A stretch of DNA of 64,000 nucleotides from Aplectana chamaeleonis. Lineage: Eukaryota > Nematoda > Chromadorea > Rhabditida > Cosmocercidae. Below the pieces are notes generated by a model. That model saw only the letters and a list, made by a program, of their open reading frames with translations, had not been told where the DNA came from and made no database searches. Shown here in pieces: positions 9,456 to 20,756 of the stretch (positions within the stretch are counted from its first letter, which is position 1; each line of letters begins with the position of its first letter). The DNA lies in the NCBI GenBank assembly GCA_029168955.1, contig JAPDOI010000709.1:1-64000 (forward strand). Direction: 5' to 3'. The position numbers were made by a program, and so were the translations under genes.

Positions 9456-11419
9456 TGCTGACCTTGTCAGGTTTAGTCTAGTGAACGGATGAAGCGCGAT
9501 GGCATCGAGCCGTGGGGCGTTCGCGACACCATCGGCCGGCGGCGTTTCGAACGCGCGCGACGATCTTCTTCCGCAGCCTCCTTATTTCTTGAGACCAAAC
9601 TCCACGCAGAGACTAAAGTCCTCTGCATCAGAAGTGGTCATGCTGCGACCGAACGTTGCCAATCGAGCCAATGCAATTATCGATGGAGAATGCGCAAAGC
9701 CTTCTGTTTTCCCGATTCATTAATTAATTCTATTCTTGTGCGTTTGTTCCTAATTAATTTTTGTATTTTCATCTACATCTATTGCTGAATTAATAGAATA
9801 CAATGCGACTAGCAAAGCGATATCCCTGAAAAGAGAGGAGTTATAAGGGTCACCCAAAGGCAAATAAATGAAAATTCCTTTCTCGGAGATATTTGCCGCG
9901 ACGCGCCTTTTCGCATCACTTCGTACATTGAAACATTGATACTCCTGACTCAGATGGCTGTATAATCAACTGGCGACTGCATTAACACTAACGGACTTGA
10001 TTTAGCGAAAAAACTTTCAGTTTTTGAAATTAATTGTTCCTCGAAACTGTTGCATGTGTTTTCCAGGATGTAAGTTGTCCGAGGTGTTCGCAAGGAGTGT
10101 ATAGGTTTTAGGAATAGGGTTGTTTATATTTTGTATATTTGCGATAGGTTTGCATTCAGATCGCCGCGATTTCTATAAAGAGTTTATTCTGCTCTGGTGT
10201 TTTATTAAATGATTAAAGGCAGTGTTCCCGATAAATCGTGGATGTTCAGTTTCTTACAGATTATTGTAGGCCAGGAGCTTACGGTGGCAGCAGCGTCAGG
10301 AAGAACTGCAAAATGTGATGAGAAAGCACTTTTTGCCGCCTAAGCAGGACCTCTTGTGTGACGTTATATTTTTGAGAATGTAAGGATTGACTGAGCGGTG
10401 AAGGAATGCAGTCTTTCCATGTGATAACGTTATCCATCCACCTTATCCACTGCTACTTATCGAAGCCATTCTCTGATAAACTCGGGGGGGGGGTGAATAG
10501 ACTCCCAAACATCTTTGGATAGCACCGACAGCTGCTATCCATCCCCAAAAATGGGCGGAGTCGTACCCTCCTAAGATGCCTGTCGTGAAGGCGTGGGTTG
10601 ATTTTGAATAGTATTTGGGGAATGGGAGGGTGCCTATCGTGGGGGTATTGAGGAGTAAAATCAGTGGCTTCCGCCACCACCGGGTTTGCTATTCTCGGTT
10701 ACGGTTACCGCTTTCTACCCACGCTCCCATAGTACCCTTCTACCGCTGAACTTTCTATGACTGCTAAACCACGTCTTTCTATTTTGTGCAATCATGAGCA
10801 AAGCGCGAACACGGTAAAACAGCTCAGATTCTCACTTTGTTTATTACTTTATTAATCCACAAACTAAGTTTAGAGAAAATATTCCATTGTCAGTAGCATA
10901 CACTGTCAAATCAGCAGCAACAAAAAATCACAGCAAATTCCAGCAAAGGTAATAACACCGTGTGCAAAACTATGTGCAGCTATGAGAAATAGTACTCACG
11001 AGAAACGCTCAATCAGCGCAGGAAACGTCAAAATCGCACACAGCTTCCACAAAATAAAACTAATGGCATTCACAATAAAATCTATAATCTTCAGAACTAA
11101 TTTTTTTGGATTGCAAGTGTAACAAAAATCCTGAACCGTTCAAAATTTTGAGAAAAATGTACTGTATATAGAAGAAACATGAAAAGTTACCGGCATTCAT
11201 AGCATCTTACTGTATATGAAGATGTTCGCTTAAAAATCGAGGCGGTTTGGACCACAAATCTTTTCTACGTTTTTTTCGTTATGGATCGTTCGAGGGTGCG
11301 CCACATTCAGGCCCTCACTTCTAGATTTTTAGAAAATCTTCTGTATGAGACAAATGAGCCTTCAAACTTTGTCGTTTTTTGACTACTTTTTTTTGTGTAG
11401 ATCTTCGAAGACATCGTTT
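9456..11419. other. Unassigned sequence with a G-run
   Basis: Contains a poly-G run near 10484-10494 and AT-rich stretches. Open frames, the longest about 100 codons, lack recognisable motifs. No paired repeats seen. Confidence 0.4.
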
Positions 11420-11830
11420 GAAATCATCCTTTTCGGTGACCTCCCACAACAAAATGATAAGCGAGCCTCCCAGTGGTGAGAGCCAGTACTGCAAAAAAAA
11501 GAACGGCTGCAAACAAGACTTCAAAAGTCTCGGAAACGCCTCATGCCCACTTTCCCGCATGACGTGAACAAATGACAAGTCCAGATTGTGATAAAAGTAG
11601 ATAATCAAATCAAGTACTGATAAGTGAGCTAAAACGCTTGGTTGAATTGATACGTATCATTTGTTGGCGAGTTTCATAATCTCAGAAGTCATGGTAAACA
11701 AGGGTGACTCTCTTTTCGAAGAAAAATCCGGCTTCCGAGTCCTTTTCAGGCATGCTTTGATAAATAGGGCACCAGACCTTCCGTAAACCTTGGGGATTTC
11801 GAGAATGAAATCTTTCGAGAACAATATTGA
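11420..11830 (-). repeat. Degenerate family E MITE, inverted
   Basis: Aligns weakly with the reverse complement of E (55199-55775). Matching blocks are GGCTGCAAACAAG, TACTGATAAGTGAGCT and AGGGCACCAGACCTTCCGTAAA. The terminal CGTGAACACTGCC motif has decayed to CGAGAACAATATTG. Confidence 0.65.
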
Positions 11831-14149
11831 GTGACCAAATCATTCTTTCTCCTCCTACTTTCAATACTAGCTCCGCCCCTCAATACAAACACCTTCAAAT
11901 CTTTTGCTCGAAATTACGGTCATTTTGGCTCGTTTTTCGCAATATAAACTATGTGAGTTCTCCAGTAAAAGCCGTACATGTCTATTAGCGTCGTTATCTC
12001 AACCGCTTCGTCGGATTGCTTCGCTATCTCAGCCGATGCAGTGTAACTCGCCCACTTCCGAACCAATACAACAAGAAACACTATTTTTCCATTTAAATAC
12101 CTGATTTTCTAGGGTTTTCCGACATTTAAAAAATGAACAGCTCCAAGCCTCCGATTCATGCCAAAAAAATTTTTTTTGAGCGTGTACGCTGCTTTTGACG
12201 CAAACGAATTTTCCTGTTATGAAAATGCCATTGTAGGTACACAGCTATGGAAAACCGATAGGTGTTATGACATTTGTCAACATTATTTTATATTTGGGAA
12301 ATTTTTCGGAAGATAATTACTGAAGATTACAACCGTGCTCAAAAGCTGCGCCGTAGCCTTTTGGCCTGATGAAAATGAAGAACCTTGAGGAGGTTCGACC
12401 CAATCACCCTCATTTTCTCATTTGAATGCCTTTTTTTCTGTTGAGGCTCTCTCGAAAAAAAAACCCGTGAGCATAAAAACGTTTCTCATTTAGATGTGCA
12501 CAAAACTAATTTTTCAGTTTGTCATTTCACCTCGTTTCGCTTTGGAAAGGCTATCCAGTTGCGAGTCCGGTAGGTACACACATACATACATAGTAAAACG
12601 TCGAAGCAAAGAAGAAATGTGCTCGCTTTTGTGGAGCTTCTCAAGTCCAACATTTCATTTCATTCCATGGTAATTTTGTGGGAAGACAAGTGTATGAGTT
12701 ATGTACCCCTCGCATAACTTTTTTTTGTTGCATCACTCTTGATCGAAAAAGTGAGAGCGATTGGGTATAATTCTTCTGATTTGTTACTTTTCACAGACTA
12801 AAACTGCTGCTGTGCGCCTTTAGAGCATGGTCATAATCTGCAGGACCTATCCTCTAGAAATTCCAGAAGTTATGAAATTGGCGGGGCAGAAATTCCACAA
12901 AACTTATAACGCCGATCGATTCCTTATACTCTGCCTATGAGTCGCGAGATGCCTAACACGAAAACCGGAGAGTCTCAGGGTTTTGGGGACACCTAGTCTT
13001 ATTTTGTTGCAAAACTTTCCGTAAACTACGGAATTTTCAGCCCCAGCTGGTGAGATTCTCCCTACATCTCCCGCATAAACCACGAATTTTCTTGCCTCGA
13101 GTGCTGCTGAAAGTTGGATGATTCTCGCACCTTGATCATCATGTTCGGTGTTAGAATGGCGATCTTAGTTGTGACCAATAGCATCGCCGTTCCTTCCAAA
13201 CGGCTTGCAGCACCCTAGCAGTCAGAAGATATACCTTTGGAAAGGCCTAACAGAGAGCCACTCAAGGTCACCCTCAACGACCAGCTACATAGTTTTCCCA
13301 TAGAGCTTGTCCCTTTCATCTATTGCATGTCGGGGGCGAATTTTGAGGAATTGAGCGAACGTCGGTCGCTTAAACCCGTAACTTTCGTCTCCACGGAATG
13401 AGGGGGCGTAGCAGGCCGCTCTTTTGGAGGAAACTTGGCACCAATCGGTAGAGTGCCTGACCTATAATGGCATTTCGATATTATAAAAATTCGCAAAGGA
13501 GTCGTCGAAAACTTCACGTCGAAAATCTGCGCAAAAAAAGTCGTCGAAAACTGCTCAAATCTGAAGGCTCAAAATTTTCATAAAGGCTTTTTTTCGGAAA
13601 TTGTGAAAGTGTGGACCTACATTTTTTCTACCCTTTATCAATTCATTACAAAAAATCACGAAGAAATGTAGTACTACAAATTCCAAGAAATTTAGGAGCA
13701 GAAGAAGATGTGACTTTGATAAGTGCTCGAATGGCGTTATTTTAGAAGAAGTGTAGCTTTCGAAAATGATGAAAGTGCAACTTCTTACGGTGCATTTGCT
13801 GTGAGCAACATCAGTAGGGCAGTAGATTGATGAATAAACTGGCTGGATTGACAAAAGTCCTCGATTGCTCCCAATTCTTTAAATCATGTTCACTGGCTGC
13901 ATCAGCAAGTCCCATCGATGTTTGCTCCTGCAATGCATCCTTTATTAATTCAAAACACTACCATTTTCAAAGTTTGCCAGATCTGCTCACCAGCTCTGCT
14001 GCGCCCTCCCGATTTGAGATTACGGTGACGGTCTCATTCCCTGAAAAAAACTTTTATTTTCCGTCGACTGGTAATTTCAGGAAGTGCTCCCAATGTACTT
14101 CTAATTCTGTTATTTACGAGCGGTCGTGTTTTTACCTATTATTACAGAG
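11831..14149. other. Unassigned sequence
   Basis: AT-rich, with no internal repeats I can support. Short open frames near 13.6 and 13.9 kb show no domain motifs. Possibly old repeat remnants. Confidence 0.4.
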
Positions 14150-14315
14150 TTGCCCGCAATGCTGCTGTGTAGGCGCCCTATAGGCACATACACGACCGCA
14201 ATGCTCTGCCTGGACGGCGAGAGATGTGGGCGATGCGCGATCGCACCTCGCTCAAGAGCCGAATGCCGCGTATGTGCCTTTCAAGGCATCTACCCAACCT
14301 CGCTGCAAAGCGTAC
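14150..14315 (+). repeat. Dispersed repeat K, copy 1
   Basis: Contains GTGTAGGCGCCCTATAGGCA, CACGACCGCAATGC, AGAGCCGAATGCCGCG and ACCTCGCTGCAAAGC in the same order as the reverse complement of about 24340-24545. Several words are near-palindromic. Confidence 0.65.
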
Positions 14316-14860
14316 TTGGTGATTTGTTCGTGGTTTTCCTTTCTTCCCGGTTTTTTGCCAGTATTCATCAAAGTCATCTGTTTCTGCTCAAAAGTAGGAT
14401 TTTAACGGCTTGTCCTGTTATCAGTCTGGCTACGGAGGCTCTGACGAAGGCGGAAGTAGCCAAAAGGCAAATCGAGTAGAAGCTGCATCAACTCGGTCCA
14501 CTGCTTCACAGATTTCTATTCGCTTTTCTCCTATAACACCGAGGTTCATCAAAAGTCGACAATGGAATACAATGGACTGAATCGCGGAACTCGTCGAATA
14601 GTTCTTTTTCATAAGTGTTCAACACTCACTGAAATCTGCCACTTTGAGGCAAGATGATATCATGGAAAATTGATGGCCTGCCGGCAGTGGTAGGCAGTTT
14701 ATGGTAAAAATCTTCTGAGTTCTTTATCAAATTTCTCATTAAATCAAAATAGCCTGTGAAAAAATATCAAACCCGATGCGAGCTCATTTCTTGCTAAAGG
14801 ATATAAAACAATTCTAGCCGAAGTTCGTTTGTTAGAATGAAGAGACTGCCCCCCCCACCC
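14316..14860. other. Unassigned sequence
   Basis: No coding or repeat assignment made. Confidence 0.4.
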
Positions 14861-15290
14861 TACTCAGAACTTTTGAAACAGGTTGTTAACACGCTAAAAG
14901 CCACTTCGTTCGGTGCAAACACGTTATTCGCGTCTTGGTATGGTGCAAACGAGCTTTCTCAGTGTAGACGACCCAGGAAGCACCGAGCAAGCAGCCTTAC
15001 TGGGGGTTTTCGAAGCGTTCCAGCAGCTTATTGTACGGTGTTAATCAGCTCACTGACACTTCGTTCCGTGCAAGCTTCCTTATCGTGGATCGGTAGGGTG
15101 CGAACCAGCTTCGGTTCCGTGCAATCAGTCTTAGGCACGTAAGGCACCGTGCGAGCAGCCTATGGGAGTTGCCGAACCGTTCCAGCAGCTTTGCACGAAG
15201 TTGACACGCTATCTTGCAGGTGCGACTCGGCTCTACAGCAATGCCTGCTCATCGATTCGTCTTTTTTTGCTTCATTCATTAGCAGTCGTG
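14861..15290. repeat. Degenerate short-word array with a 34-bp end module
   Basis: Starts with a 34-bp module, TACTCAGAACTTTTGAAACA then GGTTGTTAACACGC. The module recurs inverted at 19804-19837 with two mismatches, at the end of the 19.3-kb array. It is followed by loose repeats of TTCGTTCGGTGCAA and GTTCCAGCAGCTT-type words. Confidence 0.55.
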
Positions 15291-15465
15291 TGGTTTCCTT
15301 TTCATTTCTCCCTCTCTGATGTTGATGTTTTCAGAATGTTTAATGCCCTTTTTTGGCCTGATAGCATAACATATAGCAAAATAGACGAGTTGAACACAAA
15401 ACTCAGATGTCAAGCTTAAAAAATTTCAAAAACAGCAAAATCACATCTTCCAAGGCCTCAGCTTA

Positions 15466-15832
15466 AAGGCAGTGTTCACGATAATCTTCGATTTTGACAT
15501 TAATCGCTAAATCGATTGTTTGGTCACCGGGTAGAACTGAAATGAGGAAGAAGTTGAGAAAAAAATTCCCAGAAGCGCACCAAATCCTTCACTCTTACCC
15601 CACCTTTTTTTTCTCATTGGAACTGTTCGTTATGACAATGAAATCTTTTGTGGTCCCGTCTTTTGCAATTATTCTCTTTCTTTTGCTCCGTTCTCTCCTT
15701 CGGACCCTAAATAATTCTGCTTTGCCTGAAATATTCTTCCATTTTTGATTAACCCCTTTTTTCACCGGTGACAACCACCGTGAACATGTTCATCCAATCG
15801 GACAACTGGTCATTCCATCTTAATAAAGGAGA
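15466..15832 (-). repeat. Family A MITE, inverted, ending in a microsatellite
   Basis: Begins AAGGCAGTGTTCACGATAAT after TA 15464-15465 and follows the inverted A order (TCACCGGGTAGAACTGAAATG, TTCACCGGTGACAACCACCG, GAACATGTTCATCCAA). The remaining ~110 bp, including the other TIR, are absent, and a (TCCG)n tract starts about 7 bp further on. Confidence 0.82.
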
Positions 15833-15839
15833 GTGGTGT

Positions 15840-16072
15840 TCGTCCGTCCGTCCGTCCGTCCGTCCGTCCGTCCGTCCGTCCGTCCGTCCGTCCGTCCGTC
15901 CGTCCGTCCGTCCGTCCGTCCGTCCGTCCGTCCGTCCGTGCGTTCGTCCGTCCGTCCATCCGTCCGTCCGTCCGTCCGTCCGTCCGTCCGTCCGTCCGTC
16001 CGTCCGTCCGTCCGTCCGTCCGTCCGTCCGTCCGTCCGTCCGTCCGTCCGTCCGTCCGTCCGTCCGTCCGTC
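15840..16072. repeat. (TCCG)n microsatellite, about 58 units
   Basis: 233 bp of TCCG repeats with two small interruptions near 15939-15958. Long open frames across it encode RPSV or TDGR repeats on both strands and are a by-product of the repeat. Confidence 0.97.
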
Positions 16073-16140
16073 AGTTTACGGTGTGCACTCTGTAATTGCA
16101 GACTTCTGTGTTTTACAAGGTTTACGCCCAGAAGAACCGA

Positions 16141-16527
16141 ACGGGACGTCGAAGAAAGTGAGCGGGACACCAGCGGCAGTGCGCCCAACGCCGAAGAAGT
16201 TGTACGGGACCCATGCAAGAGTGCACCGTACGCCATAGAAATTGTGCGGGACCCATGTGAGAGTGCGCCGGACGCCATAGAAAGTGTACGGAATCCATTC
16301 AGGAGTGCGCCGGACGCCATGGAAAGTGTGCGGGACCCATGCTAGAGTGCGCCGGACACCATAGAAAGTGTGCGGGACCCTTGTAAGAGGGCGCCGAACG
16401 CCATAGAAAGTGTGCGGGACCCATGTAGGAGTGCGCCTGTAGAAAGTGTGCGCGACCTCAGGAGGAGTGCTCTGGACGCCGTAGAAAGTGTGCGGTACAA
16501 CGTAGCAATGCGCAGGACGCCGCAGAA
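16141..16527 (+). repeat. 42-bp minisatellite, copy 1 (about 9 units)
   Basis: Tandem units of 42 bp: GACGCCAT recurs at 16271 and 16313. Core words are GACGCCATAGAAAGTGTGCG and GGACCCATG, diverging toward the ends. One register reads as a 14-residue repeat like SAPDAIESVRDPCR. Because 42 is a multiple of 3, open frames here are not good evidence of a gene. An inverted array of the same family lies at 29890-30440 and a two-unit remnant near 41640-41710. Confidence 0.88.
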
Positions 16528-16767
16528 AGAAGAATGTCTTCGAAACGAGCTCGAGAACGGTAATTTACAGGATTTGCCGCACTTCGGATTGATTTTGTGT
16601 GCTTGCACAACTGAACCAGATTTATTGCTTTTCTCGCTATAATTTGCCGCTGTCCGCCTTTCCATGTGTCAACATGTGCGGCAGGCAACCTTTATGTCTA
16701 CAACAAAAAATATTGGGGCAAAATTATTCCTGAGCCGATTCTATGTATGCAGAGACAACTTGATAAT

Positions 16768-16820
16768 TTCCGCCCGGGCGGAATTCGGGTCTGGGGGCGA
16801 AGCCCAGCCTGCCGTCAGGC
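16768..16820. other. Cluster of GC-rich mini-hairpins
   Basis: Perfect palindrome TTCCGCCCGGGCGGAA at 16768-16783, then GGGCGAAGCCC at 16795-16805 (GAA loop), then CCTGCCGTCAGG (CCGT loop). Function unknown. Confidence 0.5.
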
Positions 16821-16861
16821 GGGCGGAGTCCTCTGTACGGCTGGTCCATGTTAAAGAATAG

Positions 16862-16987
16862 TGTCACTGAAATTCGACGTTTTGATGCGTTTCTCACCGT
16901 TTCTCCGTAATTTCGATTAGACTTGGACGCCAACGTATTCTTTTGAGTGCAACACTCGGGAACGAAGGTCATCGCGAACACTGCCTT
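16862..16987 (-). repeat. Terminal fragment of family A MITE
   Basis: Matches the reverse complement of the first ~125 bp of A (TTTCTCACCGTTTCTCCGTAAT) and ends CGCGAACACTGCCTT. The next element, F', begins after the shared TA at 16988-16989. Confidence 0.75.
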
Positions 16988-16989
16988 TA

Positions 16990-17469
16990 AAGGCACAATA
17001 CGAACTCAGAACTGTTATTCAGTTTTTCTGCTCAGTTTAGAGAGAATTCCGCGCTGATCACATTATTGTTTCTAGATTCGCTCAGAACCCACTACGAACG
17101 GAGTTATGGCCCCTCAAAGATTGTAAATTTGAACGGCGAGAATTTCGTGGACGAGTTGTCTCGGTCCTGATTTCCCTCGTCGCTCGCAGCCATCGCACTG
17201 GAGCAGACCACACTGTAAAAATAGACCAATAAAAAATGGAAGAACCTATATTTTGATCAAATCCATGGCGCGTCTTGTCCCTATTGAGACCGGAACCCCT
17301 GAAGTGGGTGGAGCGAATTCTGATTCTCGGGGGGGGGGAGGCGGAAGGAATGGTAGCTCGATTTTGTTCGCCTATTCGGAGGAGTTGAGACTCAGCGTTT
17401 TGCAGGGTTGCTACACGCACCGGCTGGACCATAACATCAAATTTTGCCGACGAGCTTGGACTGTGCCTT
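16990..17469 (+). repeat. Family F' MITE
   Basis: 480 bp from AAGGCACAATACGAACTC to GACTGTGCCTT, flanked by TA at 16988-16989 and 17470-17471. Aligns with the inverted copy ending at 62447 (GGACGAGTTGTCTCGG, GGAGCAGACCACACT, TGCAGGGTTGCTACACGCA). A G-run near 17330 is also conserved in the other copy as a C-run. Confidence 0.82.
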
Positions 17470-17569
17470 TAAATGGATTTAATGCCGATTCGTGCTTACC
17501 AGATCATACCCATTATCGACTGATTGTTGCTGTGCCTACACATGTTTATGTGTGAATAGCTGAGGACTG

Positions 17570-17835
17570 CGGACCGTGGCGTCGGTGGTGTGATGGTAAC
17601 ACTCTCGCTCGGAAACGTGTAATGCAGGCTCGAGTCAGGCTACGGCGCGAGGTGTGATACAACCCAACATTGGTCCGACCCCTCAACCGAATCAAGCGAT
17701 TTGCTTAGCCCGCCCCCTGGGAAAAAGTGATGGCTACGACAGGGGGGGGGAGGTCCTCACTTCGTAAATTTTTATAGTGAACGAATTTCTTAGATCAAGA
17801 CTACATCAAGACCTAATAATGCAATGAATGAATGT
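17570..17835 (+). mobile_element. Probable tRNA-derived SINE
   Basis: A box-like TGGTGTGATGG at 17586-17596 and B box-like GGCTCGAGTCA at 17627-17637 are about 40 bp apart, as in pol III tRNA genes. The segment cannot fold into a good cloverleaf (the T stem is mismatched), so it is not a working tRNA. A non-tRNA body follows, and the right edge is a short (AATG)3 tail at 17823-17834, a tail type used by RTE-mobilised SINEs. Only one copy is seen, so the limits are approximate. Confidence 0.45.
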
Positions 17836-18092
17836 TTTCCACGGAAGCAGAGAAAAACAACTCTCCTGCGACAATGACACCAAATGTTTGTTCAATGGCT
17901 AAACATTCATTAGTGCCCTGAGGGCAAATAGGTGCGGTGTCGGGCATGAAAACCACATCAAGTCATTGGCGGTTTAGATTTTTTGGTTGAGATAAAAACG
18001 CACCCGAAATTTCATGGACGCAGCTTAAAGCCGAACAGCGCTACTTAGGAAGGGGTCCATGAACAAATCGATAGCTGTGAAATATTTACGAG

Positions 18093-18371
18093 TATTTAAC
18101 GAAATTTGAATAACGGAGTTTCGCGTTGCTACAACGTGCGGAAAACCTGGTCACGGATCTAAGTAATCAATTTCAATCTTTCAACCGGTTAAAAACGGTC
18201 TTTGAATACCCATTTTTAGGTGTGATACAATCGATTGTATCACACCTAAAAATTTGTCTTCAAAGAACGTTTTTAACCGGCTAAAAGAATGCAATTGATT
18301 ACTCGGGTCCGTGAATAGTTTTTCCGCACGTTGTAGCAACGCGAAACTCCCTAAGTCAAATTTCGTAAAGC
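18093..18371. repeat. Large palindrome without a loop
   Basis: Two ~140-bp arms meet at ATCGAT (centre 18232/18233). GGTGTGATACAATC is followed directly by its inverse, and pairing continues outward through AACCGGTTAAAAACG, GTTGCTACAACGTGCGG and ACGAAATTTGA with roughly 10-15% mismatches. No coding capacity. Confidence 0.88.
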
Positions 18372-18420
18372 CTCGAGTCCTGTCTGATATCTGAGTTCTG
18401 CGTTCGACTCAGCTACCTCA

Positions 18421-18907
18421 AAGGCAGTGTCCACGATAAAAACCGTGTCTGATTTTTTGGTGGAGATCGGCAGCTGCAGGGCCTAGCGCATCCCTAACGT
18501 TGAAAAAAACTAAGAAAAATGAGCTCGGAACGGTCCCCTACGGCCCCAAAGTTGGACACCCGTTAGCCCGTCACACTCAGATGCACTTTCCACGCCCACC
18601 CTTGTGAACAAATTAATGCTCGAGATTGAGAGATGAGCGATGGTTTCCGATCAATAGCCCCGTTCTTCCCTTCATTCTCAACCTCTCTCTTTACTCAGGT
18701 CAGCTCGCATACATCGGCTGCGAAGGACGGAAGTTACAAGCCTCGGACAACTCGCCCACCATTTTCCCTAGCTCAATATTTGAGGGACCATAACTCCGTT
18801 CTTAGAAGGTCTTGTGCGATTCCAAAAACATCATTGGAATCAGCATGGGACCGTCTTCAAGATAGGCGGAAAAGCAGAGAAACGATTCTTATCGTAAACA
18901 CTGTCTT
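18421..18907 (+). repeat. Family B MITE (diverged left half)
   Basis: 487 bp from AAGGCAGTGTCCACGAT to ATCGTAAACACTGTCTT. The right half is close to other B copies (CTCTTTACTCAGGTCAGCTC, CATCATTGGAATCAGCATGG). Flanked by CA rather than TA on both sides. Confidence 0.82.
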
Positions 18908-18909
18908 CA

Positions 18910-19264
18910 AGATATCTCCTTAATTGATTCTACCCCCCCCCCAGTAAGACAGTTGTTATTGCGAGTTTTCTGAGATAAACATATGGGAAATCGCTGTTGT
19001 TACATGATTCATAGAGTGGGTAAAAGGCGAACTTCATTTATCTTCATGTATCTGCGGTTATGATCAAGGTAGAATTTGACTCATAGACAGTATAAGGTAG
19101 CGGTTCCGTGGTATTCGAATTCGAAAAGCGTTGGTAGTCGAAATACTAGTCATCGTATTTTTTATGCGCTGCTAGCACAAGGTATTTCAACTGTCCTCTT
19201 TTCGATGGACGTACCATGAAATTTCCCTCGCTACATCTGCATAAGGTGAGATTCCGCTCTCTTC
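18910..19264. other. Unassigned sequence
   Basis: A short C-run follows the B element; otherwise nothing recognised. Confidence 0.4.
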
Positions 19265-19837
19265 GCTCATGATTCCGCATGCTTTGGCGCGTGGTTCTCA
19301 TTCAACCCCTTCCGCCTATCGTATGGTTCCGCTTGCTTGGTATTAACCTCTGCTTGTTTAGCGTTAGCTTCTGCTTGTTTCCCGTTAACTTCCGCTCGCT
19401 CAGTGTTAGTTTCAACTTGCTTCGCGTTTGCTTCCGCTCGCTTCGGTGCATGGTTTCACTCGTTCCCCTACCTAACGTAAGGTTCTGCTTGCTTGGCGTT
19501 AGCTTCTGCTTGCTCAGCGTTAGCTTCTACTTGCTTCGCGTTTGCTTCCGCTCGCTTTGGTGCATGGTTCCACTCGTTCCCCTACCTAACGTAAGGTTCT
19601 GCTTGCTTGGCGTTAGCTTCTGCTTGCTCAGCGTTAGCTTCTACTTGCTTCGCGTTTGCTTCCGCTCGCTTTGGTGCATGGTTCCACTCGTTCCCCTACC
19701 TAACGTAAGGTTCTGCTTGCTTGGCGTTAGCTTCTGCTTGCTTCGCGTGTTAGCTTCTGCTTGCTTCGCATTCGGTACGGGGACAATCCGTTACTAGCGG
19801 ATTGCGTGTTAACACCTTGTTTCAAAAGTTCTGAGTA
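19265..19837. repeat. Higher-order tandem array: 114-bp unit of ~21-bp subunits
   Basis: GGTTCTGCTTGCTTGGCG begins at 19481, 19595 and 19709, giving an exact 114-bp period. Each unit holds ~21-bp subrepeats of the type TTCTGCTTGCTTGGCGTTAG. The flanks (19280-19480, 19740-19790) are single subunits. The ending module 19804-19837 is shared with 14861-14894. A Leu/Phe-rich open frame over the array is repetitive and unlikely to be a protein. Confidence 0.85.
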
Positions 19838-19864
19838 TGAGAAACACGTTAACGGGTCTCAACT

Positions 19865-20080
19865 AGGGATGAGCGGAACTCGGAACTCTGCGTTTCTCGT
19901 TCCGAGTATACTTGTTATCCGAAGGTAATTCCTCGGATAATGGATCGATTCGGATAATGCGTTTTTTCAAATTTTCGGATATTGGATCGATTCAGATAAT
20001 GCCGTTTTTCCAATGATTCGGATACAGATATCCGTCGGATAATTTCGGATAAATTTCGGATATTATCGGAACAAACCTCA
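19865..20080. repeat. GGAACTCGG and GGATAATTCGG short-word arrays
   Basis: Starts AGGGATGAGCGG, then CGGAACTCGGAACT words, then repeats of TCGGATAATGGATCGATTC and TTCGGATA. The second part is closely similar to 31680-31890 in the same orientation. Confidence 0.75.
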
Positions 20081-20084
20081 GGCA

Positions 20085-20137
20085 ACACATACACACATAC
20101 ACACATACACGCATACACACATACACACATACACACC
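20085..20137. repeat. (ACACAT)n-type microsatellite
   Basis: About 53 bp of ACACATAC repeats with one G interruption. Confidence 0.9.
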
Positions 20138-20138
20138 A

Positions 20139-20235
20139 GGGGGTGCGTAATTACGGTTTACGATTTACGGTGTTTTTTGGTCTCGTAAGTGCGATTTACG
20201 ATTTACGACATTTTGGACCGTAAATCGTAATTTTT
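20139..20235. repeat. TTTACGAT short-word array
   Basis: Leader AGGGGGTGCGTAA followed by overlapping ACGGTTTACGATTTACGG words. A related array lies at 29480-29562 with the leader inverted at its right edge. Confidence 0.75.
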
Positions 20236-20658
20236 CTTAAATAATACATGCAGTGGAAGTAAATCGCAAGGTATCTCCAATTGACCTGCTCTAATCCCAC
20301 TTTGCGTATACCAATGTTTTTGGTCGGGAGATGGGACCAACCCAGGCGTGTGACTGCAACACGATAGTGATGTAATTCTTTGATATGATTCTATCATTAT
20401 AACGCGGAACACACGATCGGAGTTGGAGGCGCCGGATAACAGATACGCGTTGAGCGCCGCGCACGTGTCACTAGCGCGTTCGTATTTTACCCCAAAAGTT
20501 TGAAGTTCAAAATCATTGTCTCGAGTTGAGTTCTCTTCGTCCGCAGCGAACAGACCCTCAGAAAAAGGCGTGAGCGCTATTTTACACACCCGTCTTCGCC
20601 CTTTCTCTGTGACCTTTATCTCTCCAAATGGGAGGGTTTCATGGGGCGGTTTGGCCAT
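20236..20658 (-). CDS. Possible exon with an alpha-kinase-like motif
   Basis: An open frame of 151 codons on the minus strand starts at an ATG (20658-20656) and reads MAKPPHETLPFGEIKVTEKG at its N-terminus. Its last ~11 codons (20203-20235) run into the TTTACGAT array and are probably not coding. Residues 22-35 (RRVCKIALTPFSEG) resemble the KIAxxPFxxG start of alpha-kinase domains (eEF2K/MHCK family). A possible splice donor, GGTAAAATAC, follows residues ELQTFG, so a real exon could end near 20482. The downstream catalytic and zinc-binding motifs are not visible. This is the best non-repeat coding candidate in the window. It may equally be an exon fragment, a pseudogene or chance. Confidence 0.3.
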
Positions 20659-20723
20659 ATTTCGTAACTATGGTTGCTAAACTACACCTTTGAAGATTTG
20701 GAAAAAGTTGCGAGCACCATTTT

Positions 20724-20756
20724 CAACAACTTACGGAAGTCTTCCGTAAGTTGTTG
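20724..20756. repeat. Perfect 16-bp hairpin
   Basis: CAACAACTTACGGAAG, a single T, then its exact inverse. No T-run follows. The word TTCCGTAA recurs just downstream. Confidence 0.8.

Noticed and set aside
15768..16345. Long frames on both strands with RPSV and TDGR repeats
   Set aside because: They are translations of the (TCCG)n tract and the 42-bp minisatellite, whose lengths keep several frames open.
19279..19797. 172-codon Leu/Phe/Cys-rich frame that could look like a membrane protein
   Set aside because: It consists of the 114-bp tandem unit; residues repeat exactly with the DNA and there is no independent support.
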